A stretch of DNA of 64,000 nt from Dasypus novemcinctus (GCF_030445035.2 NC_080673.1:39676365-39740364); one strand, 5' to 3'. Numbered from the stretch's first letter, positions 24,111 through 35,433 are shown. Translations and numbers: made by a program. Notes: a model not told the origin generated them from the letters alone.

Positions 24111-24332
24111 TTAAGTGTCAAAATACCCAGAACAATAATTGTATATTTTTAGTATCATACTGGAACTTAAAGTCCCAGGAATTATGACCAGTCTAGACCT
24201 TATTTGGTTTATTCCTTCAGTCACTTCAAACATTGAAAATAGGGCCTACATTGTTACTTTTCTGTTCACTTATGTTTAAATCTCCCACATTTGTACCAGT
24301 ATATGTGGCAGGTTACAAAACCATTGAATTTT

Positions 24333-24753
24333 TTTTTTTAAGATTTATTTTTTATTTATTTCTCTCCCCTTCCCCGCCCCCCCCCCAGTTGTTTGTTCTC
24401 TGTATCCATTGGCTGTGTGTTCTTCTGTGTCTGCTTGCATTCTTGTCAGTGGCACTGGGAATATGTGTCTCTTTTCGTTGCATCATCTTGCTGCGTCAGC
24501 TCTCGTTATATGCGGTGCCACTCCTGGGCAGGCTATGCTTTTTCACATGGAGTGGCTCTCCTTGCGGGGTGCACTCCTTATGCATGGGCTCCCCTACGTG
24601 GAGTTCACCCCTGAGTGGCAATGGCACTCCTTGCACGCATCAGCACTGGGCGTGTGCCGGCTTATCATATGGGTCAGGAGGCCCTGGGTTTGAACCGTGG
24701 ACCTCCCATATAGTAGGCAGATGCTCTATCAGTTGAGCCAAATCCACTTCCCC
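24333..24753 (-). mobile_element. DAS-type SINE, long form
   Basis: Inserted in the PTP4A1 3' UTR and flanked by AACCATTGAATTTT (24319-24332) and AACCACTGAATTTT (24754-24767), one mismatch. Confidence 0.94.
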
Positions 24754-25310
24754 AACCACTGAATTTTGTTGGATTTTTACGGAGTCTTCTATGGTGATTA
24801 TTTACTGTCTATCTATAAATCTCATTTTGTGATAATACAGAAACCTCCATTTTGAAAGTCTAAATGTCTTTAATGTCTCCAGACAAAAAAAAAACCTTAC
24901 AGTTAATTGGTTTACATTTTGGTTACAACTTAAGAGGGATGGCCTGCCAATGAGTAAGAGGGGCTAATAAAAATTTTTTAGTAAAAGTTGTTTTTGTCTT
25001 GTGCAGAACATGGAGAATATGCTCTTTAATTTAGTAATCATTTTTAAATGATAGAGATGCTTTGTTAGGGTAGCTACAATAATTCTTAATCATAAAATTT
25101 CTGAAATTCTTAAAATTTTTCCATATCTCTTGGAAGTTGTTTACCAACTATTAATTTGTTTTAACTCTGATTTTTTCCCGTTTCCAACCTCTTCAGTAAA
25201 AAAAAAAAAAAAGAAAAAAAATCAGGTTTCTGCTATTGAATTCAGCAGACATCTAATATTTTATAGGCCTTCTAAGTTGTGTAACTTAATATTTGGATAC
25301 TTAATAATTT

Positions 25311-25728
25311 TTTTTTAAAGATTTTTTATTTATTTCTCTCCTCTTCCCTGCCCCACTCCCCAGTTGTCTGTTCTCTGTGTCCATATGCTGTGTGTTCTTC
25401 TGTGTCCGCTTGTATTATTGTCAGCGGCACTGGGAATCTGTGTCTCTTTTTGTTGCGTCATCTTGCTGTATCAGCTCTCCATGTGTGCAGCACCACTCCT
25501 GGGCACACTGCACTTCTTTCGTGCTGGGCGGTTCTCCTTACAGGGTGCACTCCTTGTGCGTGGGGCTCCCTTACGTGAGGGACACCCCTGTGTGGCATGG
25601 CACACCTTGCACACATCAGCACTGTGCATGGGCCAGCTCATCACATGTGTCAGGAGGCCCTGGGTTTGAACCCTGGACCTCCCATGTGGTAAGCGGACGC
25701 TCTTATCTACTGAGCCAAATCCACTCTC
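25311..25728 (-). mobile_element. DAS-type SINE, long form
   Basis: Inserted in the PTP4A1 3' UTR and flanked by CTTAATAATTT (25300-25310) and CTTGATAATTT (25729-25739), one mismatch. Confidence 0.93.
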
Positions 25729-25931
25729 CTTGATAATTTATTTTATTATGTAATTGATAAAATGGTGATGTGCATTAATGCTAGATCAACCATATAATTC
25801 TGTCTTAGAATGTGTGGTAATAGTTCTGTGGGAGAAATAATTTCACCTGTTTGTAAAAACCTAGTGTGAGAGTTTAAACATCTAAATAATGTAATGAATT
25901 TATCATAAAAAAATAAATAATAAATAATTTC

Positions 25932-26007
25932 TTTTTTTTATTTAATTCATTTTTTTAAAAAATATTACATTCAAAAACATGAGGTCCCATTCAACCCCAC
26001 TGCCCCA
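25932..26007 (-). mobile_element. 76-bp retroposed L1 3'-end scrap
   Basis: A T-rich left end then ATATTACATTC and GAGGTCCCATTCA, the terminal part of the L1 tail at 23841-24110. It is flanked by a perfect 14-bp duplication TAATAAATAATTTC (25918-25931 and 26008-26021), so it is an extremely 5'-truncated insertion. It sits in the A-rich tail of the PTP4A1 retrocopy. Confidence 0.85.
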
Positions 26008-26021
26008 TAATAAATAATTTC

Positions 26022-26719
26022 AATCCTGGTAGATACAAACTGATTTTACTAGGGTACTCAAGTTGACCAAAGACTCAAACCAAATCTCCTCAGATGGAAA
26101 CTAACCAAGCAAGTTAAACTTGGTCAGGTGTGGGCCCCCGACCTCACATAACACAGCAAACGCATGTAAGTAAGAAATATGCCTATTTAAACACAATAAC
26201 AACCACAACTGGACAGAAAAAAAATTACATGTCTGTTTAATTTAAATATGTAAAAAGTTCCCATAGTCAATTTTAAGAACATTATGAGAAACAGAATGCC
26301 TTCCAAGTTCAGGCTTGCAAAATAACTCACCCTTTCTGCATCAGATCTAGTGTCCACATTGGTAAGGTATATTTTAAAGAGGTTTTTCAGAAAACACTTA
26401 GGGCTTTCAAAAGCCAAGAAAAGCTTTAACCTAAAGATACATGAGTATTAACTGCAAATTTTTCTTTTTCATTTATAATTCTCAGCCAAAAGGCAGTCAT
26501 TTTTACAAATCTGTTTTTGATAATAGAGTCTTAGCTTATTTTATACAAATCATTTTAATAAAAAATTAGAGTTAATTTCTGAAAACCCATGGGAAAAACA
26601 ATTTTAAAAGTTCTCAAAGTTCTTACTCTTCTTTTCTGTCAAATTCAGATATCGTTTATATTGCCCATATTGCTTTTTGAGGGTCAGTTCTTCATTAGTA
26701 GGTACTCTTTCTTTTTTAT
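26022..26719. other. No recognised feature
   Basis: About 700 bp downstream of the retrocopy. The antisense 68-codon frame at 26604-26810 partly overlaps L1 text in the other direction and is rejected as a gene. Confidence 0.5.
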
Positions 26720-27075
26720 ATTGGTCAAGGAATTCATCCTTAAGACTCCCACAAATGTGAGAACAGACATGTTCAGAAATACTCTTTGAAAGCATTGTCT
26801 GAAACAGCACAAAACTGGAAACAAACTAAATCTCCATCCATCTAAATTAAATACAGCATATCTTTACAAAGAAATACTATATAGCAAGTTTTAAAATGTG
26901 GTAAATTTATACGACTGACATGTAAAGATGTCCAATAATAGAATTAGATTAAAGACAAAACAGTTGTTGACCAATAAATACAGAATGATCTAATTTTTGT
27001 TTTTGTTCCTGTTTTAAAAATATAGTTGAGTACCTTTAGAGACCTAGTCTCAATGTTACATAAATTGTCTAAGAG
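26720..27075 (+). mobile_element. L1 ORF2 end fragment
   Basis: GGTCAAGGAATTCATCC and CAAAACTGGAAACAAAC are the sense L1 region near the end of ORF2. Very diverged. Confidence 0.6.
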
Positions 27076-27079
27076 CATA

Positions 27080-29306
27080 GAAAATAAAGAAAAACCTCCA
27101 AAACTTTTTTATGAAGTATAACATCGATACCCAAATCGTAAAGATAATACATAAAGAGAAAATTATAGACCAATATAACATATGAATGTTGATGCAAATA
27201 TTCTAGAAAAAAATGTTAGCAAAGAGACTCCATCACCACATTAAGAAAATAATTCATGTGACCAAATGAGTTTTATGCCAGGTATGTGTGATGGTTGAGT
27301 ATGAGGAAATATATTGCTATAATTCACTTATTAGTAGGTCTAAGGAGAAAGATAAGATTATTTCCATAGATGCTAAAAAAGCCTTTTACAAAATTCAACA
27401 ACCATTCATTATAAAACATGTTTGAGAAAATAGTACTTGATAAATACTTCCTTAACATTATAAATTACATATTATAAGAAGCCAGCATTTTACTTAATGC
27501 AGAAATATTAAATGAATATCTACTAAGGCCAGCAGAAAGGCAAAGAAGTTCACTATTTCTACTACAGCATTATGGGTAGTATTAGTCAAGCAATTTAACA
27601 ACAGGAAATGAATAGAAGCACAAGAATTGGAAAAGAAGAATTAAAACTATAAATATTTGAGGATGGTAGAGTATACCTGAAAACTCCAGAGAATTAATTA
27701 TAAAATGAATTTTAACAAAAAAGAATTAAGGAGATAGCAGGATATAAAATTAATATGTAAAATTAATAGCTTCCAGACACATAAATAATAACCACTTAGG
27801 AGATAAAATGGAAGAGAAAACTATTTACAAAGGCAAGAAAAAAATACAAAATAGTTAAGAATAAATCTAAGAAGAAAAGTGAAAAATCTCTGTGAAGAAA
27901 ACTAAAACCCCTGGAAAGACACAAATGGAAAAATATTCCTTGTTCAGAGACATGATGTTTCATCACCATCAAGACATCAATTCTCCTTGATTTATAAATT
28001 TAATATAATCTTCAAAACATTTTTCCAAGATTTTTTTCTGGAATTAGAAAACTTGGAACAAAAGTTCATAGATAAAAGTAAACATGTCAGGCTTGCTAGG
28101 AAAGTCCTGAAAAGAAAGAGCTATGAGGGAGGACTTGTTCCAGCAGATATTAAAACATACTACAGAGCCTCTATAATTAAAATAGTGTTGTCCTGGAGCA
28201 TTAATAGATGGACTAATGGACCAGAATAGAAAGTTTTGAAACAGACCCAAGTACATACATAAATTTAGGTTATGATAAAGGTGGTATGTTCAGTCACTGG
28301 AGCAAAGATTGACTTTTTAATAAATGGTGTTGGAACTACTGGATAGCCACTTGGAAAAAGATGAAATTAGATCCATTCATCATCTACATACAAGAATAAA
28401 CTCCAAAATGGATCAGAGATCTAAATGTAAAAAAGTGAACACACATACAACAAAAGAAATACAAATTAAAACTATACAAATGGGGGAAGCGGATTTGTCT
28501 TGACGGATAGAGTGTCTGCCCACCACATGGGAGGTCCAGGGTTCAAAGCCACGGCCTCCTGACCTGTGTGATGAATTGGTCCATGTGCAGTGCTGATGCG
28601 CACAAGGGGTGCCATGCCACGCAGGGGTGTTTCCTGCGAAGGGGAGTCCCACGCGCAAGGCGTGCGCCCCATAAGGAGAGCTGCCCTGTGGGGAAAAAAA
28701 AAAAAGTGCAGCGTGCCCAGAAGTGGCGCTGCACACATGGAGAGCTGACACAGCAAGACGACGCAGCAAGATGACACAGTAAAAAGAGACACAGATTCCC
28801 GGGCTGCTGACAAGAATACAAGCGGACACAGAAGAACACACAGCAAATGGACACAGAGAGCAGACAACTGAGCAAGGGGTTGGGCAGGGAAGGGGAGAGA
28901 AATAAAAAACAAACAAAAAACTACACTAATGGAACTACACTTTTTCTCACCCATCGGATTAACAAAATTTAAAAAATGATAACATTCTCTGCCAGCAAAT
29001 CTATGGTGAAACACACACTCATATATCACAGGAATGCAAAATGTTACAACTTCTATGGAGAGTAATTTGGCAATAGATAACAACGGGACATATGCAATTG
29101 CCTTTGAAGGAGAAACACCCTGAAATTTGCCCTGAAGATAAAACCTCCAACAAAATTAAAAGTCATATGCACAGCACTATTCATAATGGCATTATTTGTG
29201 ATTACAAAATAATGGATGTAATCAAATATTTAAACAGAAGATTGGTTAAATAAAATTCGGAATATATGCCAGTAGAATTCTAAGTAGCTAACAATGAATG
29301 AGAAAG
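27080..29306 (+). mobile_element. Old L1 ORF2, left part of an interrupted copy
   Basis: Sense ORF2 from the RT-domain region (ACAGACC-like text at 27165, GAGTTTTATGCCAGGTATG at 27266) to TAGCTAACAATGAATGAG at 29306, with many breaks. It is cut here by the L1 at 29307-34358 and resumes at 34373. A DAS SINE at 28484-28917 also interrupts it. Confidence 0.85.
28484..28917 (+). mobile_element. DAS-type SINE, long form
   Basis: Flanked by AAACTATACAAATGG (28469-28483) and AAACTACACTAATGG (28918-28932), a 15-bp duplication with two mismatches. Long antisense frames of 110-203 codons are artefacts of this element. Confidence 0.94.
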
Positions 29307-30706
29307 GATTATAGCAAGATGGCAGCGGACTAAGGAGCTCCTACAGTCAGCTCCTGCTACCGGGCAGTTAGCAAACACCCAGAGCTCTCTGGAGCTAGCT
29401 GAAGCACCTGCTTGGGGGTTCCAGGAGGCCAGAAGAGCCTCCTGCAACATTCTTGAAGGAGTGGAAGGAAGAGGCTGCCCATCTGCAGAGAAGACTCTTA
29501 AGTAGAGCGCTCCACGGCCCGGAGTCCGGCGCCCATCCTCCACTGGAGGCACAAGGCACCTCGGGAGTTGTTCCGGAGCTGGAATTGAAAGCTCCACTTC
29601 CCAAAAGCGGGGGGAAGAGATGGCTGGGCACCAATTTCAGCTACTGATGAGTAAATTCAGTGGGCTACAGTATAATCCTGAGAACAGCTAAAGTTTGAGC
29701 CTGTCCAGGTCAGAAAGAGGCAGGGAGCCGCCATCTTAACTCCACGCCTGGCACAAGGGGAAGCAGGACAGACTGAAAAATCCCAGTGCTGGTGGGGACC
29801 AGCTTCTTTCCATCCAGGTCAGTCTGCAGGTCCAGCCTAAGACCCAGTGCCTCCTCTGACAGGGAGGAAGCTGCAGGGACCTGCGTCAGCCTCTCCAGGA
29901 AACTGCCGGCCAAGCCGTGGAAGCCAGTGATTGTCCTCCTCTGGTGGTGCAAGTCGCCCCAGGAGCTGTTCTGTGACGGGAATTGGAAGCTCCATTTCCC
30001 AAAAACAGGGGAGGAGGAGACGGTTGGCCACCAATTTCAGCTACTGATTGGAAGCCTCGGATGGCTAAGGAATAACCCTAGGAATAGCTGGGGTGTAAAT
30101 TTGTCCAATTCGGAAAAAGGTCAGTGGCCACCATTTTGACTCACCCCCAGCCTGAGGGGAATCCGGGCTGACCAAATACCACAGTGATGGTAAGAATTGG
30201 TTTCTTTCACCCAGATCAGCCTGCAGCCCGCCTAGGCTTCAGTTCCACCTCTGGCAGGGAGGAGGCTGGCTAGCTCAGCACCAGTCTATCCAGGTAACTG
30301 AGGGTACCTCTGGCTGGCACTAACTGAATAATTAAAAGTCTACTGGGGCAACTGTGGTCATCATGGACCTGTACTACACAGATTACTGCCCACACCTGCA
30401 GCTTCATCCATGCCCCAGGTAGGGGAGAAAGGGGTGTGAAGCTTCATCAGTCTCTCTGGGCAATTACAGTCTAGGCCTGCACGACTTGGATTATTCCACA
30501 CAACTGTGACTCTGTCCCTACCTCCGGGAAAGGAGAAAGTTGGGAGAAGCTTCATCCATCCCTGGGGCAATGAGGGCAGCTTGAGCCTCCACAGTTTATA
30601 GCACCAATTACATCCTTGGCTCCTACTGCACAACCAGCAAAGGAGAAAGGGCAGGAAGCCCTAAACTCAAGAGAAAACCTGCATCCAGAATACTCTAGTA
30701 ATCCAG
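29307..30706 (+). promoter_or_regulatory. L1 5' UTR with tandem monomers
   Basis: About 1.4 kb, far more GC-rich than its surroundings. Two units of about 400 bp (about 29550-29949 and 29950-30345) share GAAAGCTCCACTTCCCAAAA / GGAAGCTCCATTTCCCAAAA and CACCAATTTCAGCTACTGAT. Three shorter units of about 105-110 bp (about 30344-30453, 30454-30560, 30561-30655) share GGAGAAAG and AAGCTTCATC. The start is set by the 14-bp duplication. A promoter role is inferred from other L1 5' UTRs. Confidence 0.75.
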
Positions 30707-31069
30707 ATGCCAAGACACCAATCAAAGATTACAATCCACACCAAGAAACAGGAAGCTATGGCCCAGTTAAAGGAAAAAGATAAGCCTCCAGATGACTTAA
30801 AGGAGTTGAGACAACTAATTATAGATGTTCAAACAAAATTCCTTAATAAATTCAGTGAGAAGTCTAAACAGATTAAGGATATTAAGAAGACATTGGATGA
30901 GCACAAAGAAGAATTTGAAAAGCATACATAGAAAAAGAGCAGATCTTATGGGAATGAAAGTCGCGATCAATGAAATTAAAAAGACATTGGGATCATATAA
31001 TAGCAGATTTGGGGAGGCAGAAGAAAGGATTGGTGAGCTTGAAGAAATGGCCTCTGAAAGTGAACATAC

Positions 31070-31488
31070 AGGGAAGCAGACTTGGCCCAATGGATAGGAC
31101 TTCTGCCTACCACATGGGAGGTCCGCGGTTCAAACCCCAGGCCTCCATGACCCCTGTGCAGCTGGCCCATGTGCAGTGCTGATGCGCTCAAGGAGTGCCA
31201 TGCCACTCAGAGGTGTCCCAGAGGCGCCTCGGGGAGCCCCACACGCAAGGAGTGCGTCCCGTAAGGAGAGCCGTCCAGCATGAAAGAAAGTGCAGCCTGC
31301 CCAAGAATGGTGCCGCACACACAGAGAGTTGACACAAGACAATGAAATAAAAGAAACACAGATTCTCAGTGCTGCTGCTAAGGATAGAAGCAGTCACAGA
31401 AGAACATGCAGCAAATGGAGACAGAGAGCAGACAACTGGGGGGGAATGGGGGGTAAGGGAAGAGAAATAAATAAATCTTTAAAAAAAA
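31070..31488 (+). mobile_element. DAS-type SINE inside L1 ORF1
   Basis: Flanked by AAAGTGAACATACA (31056-31069 and 31489-31502), a perfect 14-bp duplication. The exact join is ambiguous by up to three A's. Confidence 0.95.
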
Positions 31489-31909
31489 AAAGTGAACATA
31501 CAAAAGAACAGATGAAGCAAAGAATGGGAAAAATTCAACAAGGTCTCAGGGAACTAAATGACAGCCAGAGATGTGCAAACATATGTATCATGGGTGTCCC
31601 AGAAGGAGAAGAGAAGGGAAAAGAGGCAGAAGGAATATTTTTTAAAATGTTAGAAGATTTCCCAACCCTATTGAAGGACATAGATATCCATGCCCAAGAA
31701 GCACAATGTACTCTCATCCGAAAAAATCCGAATAGACCAACTGCGAGAACACATACTAATCAGAATGTCAAATGCCAAAGACAAAGAGAGAATTCTCAGA
31801 ACAGCAAGAGAAAAGCAATGCATAACATATAAGGGATACCCACTAAGATTAAGTGCCGATTTCTCACCAGAAACCATGGAGGCAAGAAGACAGTGGTCTG
31901 ATATATCTA

Positions 31910-32326
31910 CATTTTTTTTTTTTTTTAATTTTTCTCCCCTTCCCTGCCCCCCATTTCCCTCAGTTGTCTGCTCTGTGTCCATATGCTGTGTGTTCTTCTG
32001 TGTCCACTTGTATTCTTGTCAGTGGAACTGGGAATCTGTGTCTCTTTTTGTTGTGTCATCTTGCTGCATCAGCTCTCCATGCATGCAGTGCCACTCCTGG
32101 GCAGACTGCACTTTTTTCACACTGGGTAGCTCTCCTTGTGGGGCACACTCCCTGTGTGTGGGGCTCGCCTATACAGGGGACACCCCTGCATGGCATGGCA
32201 CTCCTTGCGCATATCAGGGCTGTGCATGGGCCAGCTCATCACACAGGTCAGGAGGTCCTGGGTTTGAATCCTGGACCTCCTGTGTGGTAGGCGGACACCC
32301 TATCCATTGAGCCAAATCCGCTTCCC
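31910..32326 (-). mobile_element. DAS-type SINE inside L1 ORF1
   Basis: Opposite in orientation to the other SINE in the same ORF1. Flanked by TGATATATCTA (31899-31909) and TGACATAGTTA (32327-32337), a decayed duplication. Confidence 0.93.
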
Positions 32327-32624
32327 TGACATAGTTAAGATAGTATGAGAGAAAAAGTTACAGCCAAGAATTTTATATCCAGCAAGACTGTCTTTCAAAA
32401 ATGAGGGCAAGATTAGAATATTCATAGATAAACAGAAACTGAAAGAATTTCTAAGCCAGAGACGAGATTTTCAGGAAATACTAAAGGGCGCGCTAGATCC
32501 TGAAAAGAAAAGACAGGTGAGAGAGGTCTGGAAGACTGTCTAGAAATGAAGATTATATCAATAAACATAATTGAAAGTATCAAAAGAGTGGTGAAAATAA
32601 AATATGACCGATAAAATTCAGGTA

Positions 32625-33290
32625 GTCAGGAATAAACTTAAGCAACAATATAAAGCACTTGTATTCAGAAACCTGCAACCCAATCTTAAAAGAAATTTAA
32701 AAAGTCCTACATAATTGGAGGAACACCCATGCGCATGGATTGGAAGCCTAAATATCATTAAGATGTCAATTCTACTTCAATTGATATACAGATTCAATGC
32801 AACCCTGATAAAAAGTCCACCAGCATTAAAAAAAAATTGAAAACACAATTAGTAAATTTATTTGGAAGGGTAAGGGGTCCTGAATAGCCAGAAGCATCAT
32901 AAAAGGAAAAGTGAACCCTCATCTCCAGACTTTATTCAAGCTATAGTGGTAAAAACACCATGGTACTGGCATAAAGACAGACACATAGACCAATGGAACC
33001 AAACTGATGGCTCAGAAACAGACCCTCACATGTGTGGTCAAGTCATTTTTGAATAGCCTGTCAAACGCACACAGCTTAGGCAGAACAGTCCATTCAGCAA
33101 AATGGTCCTGAAAAAACTGGATTATCTATAGCCAAAAGAAGGAAAGAGGACCCCTATCTCACATCTTATCCAAAAATTAACTCAAAATGGATCAAAAACC
33201 TAAAAATAAAAGCAAGAACCATGAAACTTCCAGAAGAAATTGTAGGAAAGTATCTTCAAGACCTAGTGGTGGGTGGTAGATTCCTAACGG
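32625..33290 (+). pseudogene. L1 ORF2 remnant (middle third only)
   Basis: Starts near ACTTAAGCAACAATATAAAG and includes CACCATGGTACTGGCATAAA (near 32957) and CCTAGTGGTGGGTGGTAGA (about 33260). This is the ORF2 region after the catalytic palm. The endonuclease and the FADD-type RT motif upstream, and the C-terminus downstream, are absent. Confidence 0.85.
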
Positions 33291-33702
33291 AGATAAGAGA
33301 AGGACTGAGATGGACTACTGATGTTTAATGTATGTAGAAGTTTTAATTAGCTTTCTGTAAAAGTGTGGAAAGGTATAGAATGGATGGTAAAAATAGTAAA
33401 AGCTAGTTTATAAATAGGGATATGGCTGAAAATGGTAGTCTAGGGATGTAAATGCCAATTGACAGAATGCTAGAGAATAATCTAGGAACTGAATAGCACA
33501 GTAAATCAAGAGGTGGATGAGAATTGTTACAGACACAAGAGTGTCCTTTGTGACCTAGAGCAAATGTGTATCACTACTGCAGGGTGTTGGGAACGCATGG
33601 GAAAAATACAACTGGAATGACCTATGGGCTGTGGCTAGCAGTAATAATATAATATTCTTGCATTTATGCCAAAGATGTACTGTGTTGATAATGAAGCAAA
33701 AT

Positions 33703-34350
33703 GGAAAACGTGAGCCAAATGTATACCATGGACATGGTAACAATCAGATGTTATCTATCTGTAACAAATATTTCACCAGAGTGTGGTGTGTTGATAGAGG
33801 GGTATTGCTTGGGAATTCTGCATATGTGCATGATTGTTTTATAAGTTTACAACTTCTGTCATAAAAAAGATATTTAAAAAATAATAATAAGGTGTGTTAG
33901 GGGAAAAATACACCAAATGTAAGATAAGGACTATAATTAGCAGTAAGATTTTGACAATATTTTTTTGTAATTTGTAACAAACATCTCATGACAATGCAAG
34001 GTGTTGGTGGAAAGTTGATGTATGGGACCCCTGTATGACGTTATGCATGTTTGCTTTGTAAGTTCACTACTTTTACTATACACTTAATTGTTTATGTATG
34101 TTCATATACAAATGACAAAGATAATAATAGGGAGGGTTGGGGGGAAATACTTTGGTTAGTAGTAATATTTTGACAATGCTCTTTAATCATTAGTTAAAAA
34201 GGTTTAACAACAATGTAAGGTGTTGGTGGTAGGGTGAGTTATGAGAGTCCTGTATGATGTTATATATGTTTGTTTTGTAAGTTCACAACTATTACTATGC
34301 ACTTATTGTTTATGTAAGTTTGTGTGTGGGTGATATATTTCAAAATTAAT
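33703..34350 (+). repeat. Repeated module in L1 3' UTR
   Basis: Three related units (about 33703-33889, 33890-34130, 34131-34350). Each has a TAAGTT-type, GTAACAAA/CAACAATG, GGTGTTGGTGG-like and TTTGTAAGTTCACAACT-like segment. Units 2 and 3 are clearest, with a period of about 240 bp. Single copies occur at 10256-10441 and 10987-11222. Confidence 0.75.
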
Positions 34351-34372
34351 TTTTAAAAAATGAATGAGAAAG

Positions 34373-34480
34373 AGCTGTTAACTATATAGTGCAATTACCA
34401 AGAGTATATATAACTTTGTATATTTTTGACGTTTGGAATAACACTAATGTTGTACATATTCAAAAATAAAATTAAATCAA
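34373..34480 (+). mobile_element. Old L1, right part after the interruption
   Basis: Resumes the L1 broken at 29306: AGCTGTTAACTATATAGTGC continues the ORF2 end sequence across the insertion, ending in AAAAATAAAATTAAATC. Confidence 0.85.
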
Positions 34481-34974
34481 CCGGATTGTGGGAAGGGGAG
34501 GGGGAAAACATAAAATTGAGCAGAAACAGACCCAAATTAACCCAATTTTAGTTTAACTGAAAGAGTGAAGGGGGGGAAACGAATCCAAGTAACATTTGCA
34601 AACCATATACTCTCCTCTAAAGAAAAGACTTGCAAACAGATCCTCAACTCTCCTTAGTAGTATTACTACTACTGATTACTATTAGTATTTTTCATAGTGG
34701 TACAGGTTTAGCAGGATTGAGAAAATGTAAATATATTGCTGTGGTTAGGAGCCAGGCTTCTCACTATGGAAGGAGAAAAATATATATAAAAAGTGGGTGT
34801 GGGGAGAGGTTTCAGCTTCCATGAAGGGTCTTGGAACGTGCTGGTCACAGAAAACAAGGTCCTGCTGTACTTGATATTCAGGCATACTGGCTAGTCATTT
34901 TATACATACCATTTCAGTACTACATGACACAGAATTGAGGAAGAACAATCCCAAGAGATATATTAGATTTTAAA
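34481..34974. other. Unassigned, probably an old repeat
   Basis: Contains AGTAGTATTACTACTACTGA and CAGGCTTCTCACTATGGAAG, phrases that feel repeat-like but that I cannot place. The 64-codon frame at 34630-34824 is not supported as a gene. Confidence 0.4.
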
Positions 34975-35433
34975 ATTGTGATAACTTATATACAACATAA
35001 CATTTTCCATTTCAACCAACTTGAAGCATACAATTTGGTGGCATTAATTACATCCACAATGTGAGCTACCATCCCTGCCATTATTACTTCTGCCATTTTG
35101 CTATTTGGTCTTTGTAAGTCTTTCACTTTTTTTGCCCCTCAATTCTTCCATTACTTTTAAATGTATTTGATTTTTTTTTTTTTTTTTTGGTAGTGTACCA
35201 TTACATTCTCATTTCTTTCTGTATATATTTTTTCTATATTTTCTTTGTGGTTACCCTTAGGAGCGTAAACATCCTAACAATCACGTTTGATTCACTACCA
35301 ACTTGCCTTCAGTAGCATACACACAGACATACATACACACACAGTTTCTATCCATCCAGCTCCACCTTTTCGTTGTGCTTCTGACAAATTATATCTTCAT
35401 GCATTGTGTTCTAAAACTATAGATATAATACTT

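Larger units (their letters stand above)
22064..25931 (+). pseudogene. PTP4A1: Processed PTP4A1 retropseudogene with later insertions
   Basis: An intronless copy of the mRNA for PTP4A1 (PRL-1), a prenylated dual-specificity phosphatase. It comprises a GC-rich 5'-UTR-like stretch (about 22064-22657), a decayed coding region (22658-23175) and a long 3' UTR. The 3' UTR continues in pieces at 23176-23456, 24111-24332, 24754-25310 and 25729 to about 25905, then a degenerate A-rich tail. I recognise 3' UTR landmarks from the parent such as the stretch around 24845-24880 and TCTTGTGCA near 25000. The pieces are separated by a dimeric SINE (23457-23820), an L1 tail (23841-24110) and two DAS SINEs (24333-24753, 25311-25728), so the copy is older than those insertions. 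The C-terminal FKDS block and the long UTR favour PTP4A1 over PTP4A2. The 5' limit is uncertain and I found no convincing target-site duplication. Confidence 0.88.
30707..32543 (+). pseudogene. Decayed L1 ORF1 carrying two SINEs
   Basis: ORF1p is the L1 RNA-binding chaperone. The start MPRHQSKITIHTKKQEAMAQ at 30707 is followed by coiled-coil text, and a frameshift/stop occurs at 30929. The central RNA-recognition part contains VPEGEEKGKEAEGIF (near 31590), and the C-terminal part contains TYKGYPLRLSADFSPETMEA (31830-31890) and LSFKNEG (near 32390). DAS SINEs sit at 31070-31488 and 31910-32326. The pieces lie in different frames, so no complete protein remains. Confidence 0.88.
29307..34358 (+). 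mobile_element. 5'-complete, internally deleted L1
   Basis: An L1 inserted in an older L1 and flanked by a perfect 14-bp duplication AATGAATGAGAAAG (29293-29306 and 34359-34372). Order: a start AGCAAGATGGCAGCGG, a 5' UTR of 1.4 kb, ORF1 from ATG at 30707 to about 32543, a short ORF2 remnant (about 32625-33290), and a 3' UTR of about 1 kb with repeated modules. Endonuclease, most of the reverse transcriptase and the ORF2 C-terminus are missing. Two DAS SINEs interrupt ORF1, and without them the element is about 4.2 kb. Frameshifts and stops make it inactive now. Confidence 0.9.

Noticed and set aside
26604-26810. Charged 68-codon minus-strand frame resembling a real protein
   Set aside because: Its right half overlaps recognisable L1 ORF2 sequence in the opposite direction; the rest has no splice or homology support.
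28472-29083. Long open frames of 100-200 codons (also 4413-5016, 25364-25733, 31690-32310, 51846-52237, 53520-54040)
   Set aside because: They lie within DAS SINEs and repeat the same peptide blocks in several frames and loci; the GC-rich SINE body simply lacks stops.
29307-30706. CpG-island promoter of a cellular gene
   Set aside because: The GC-rich block begins exactly at an L1 target-site duplication, contains L1-like AAGATGGC and leads into L1 ORF1.
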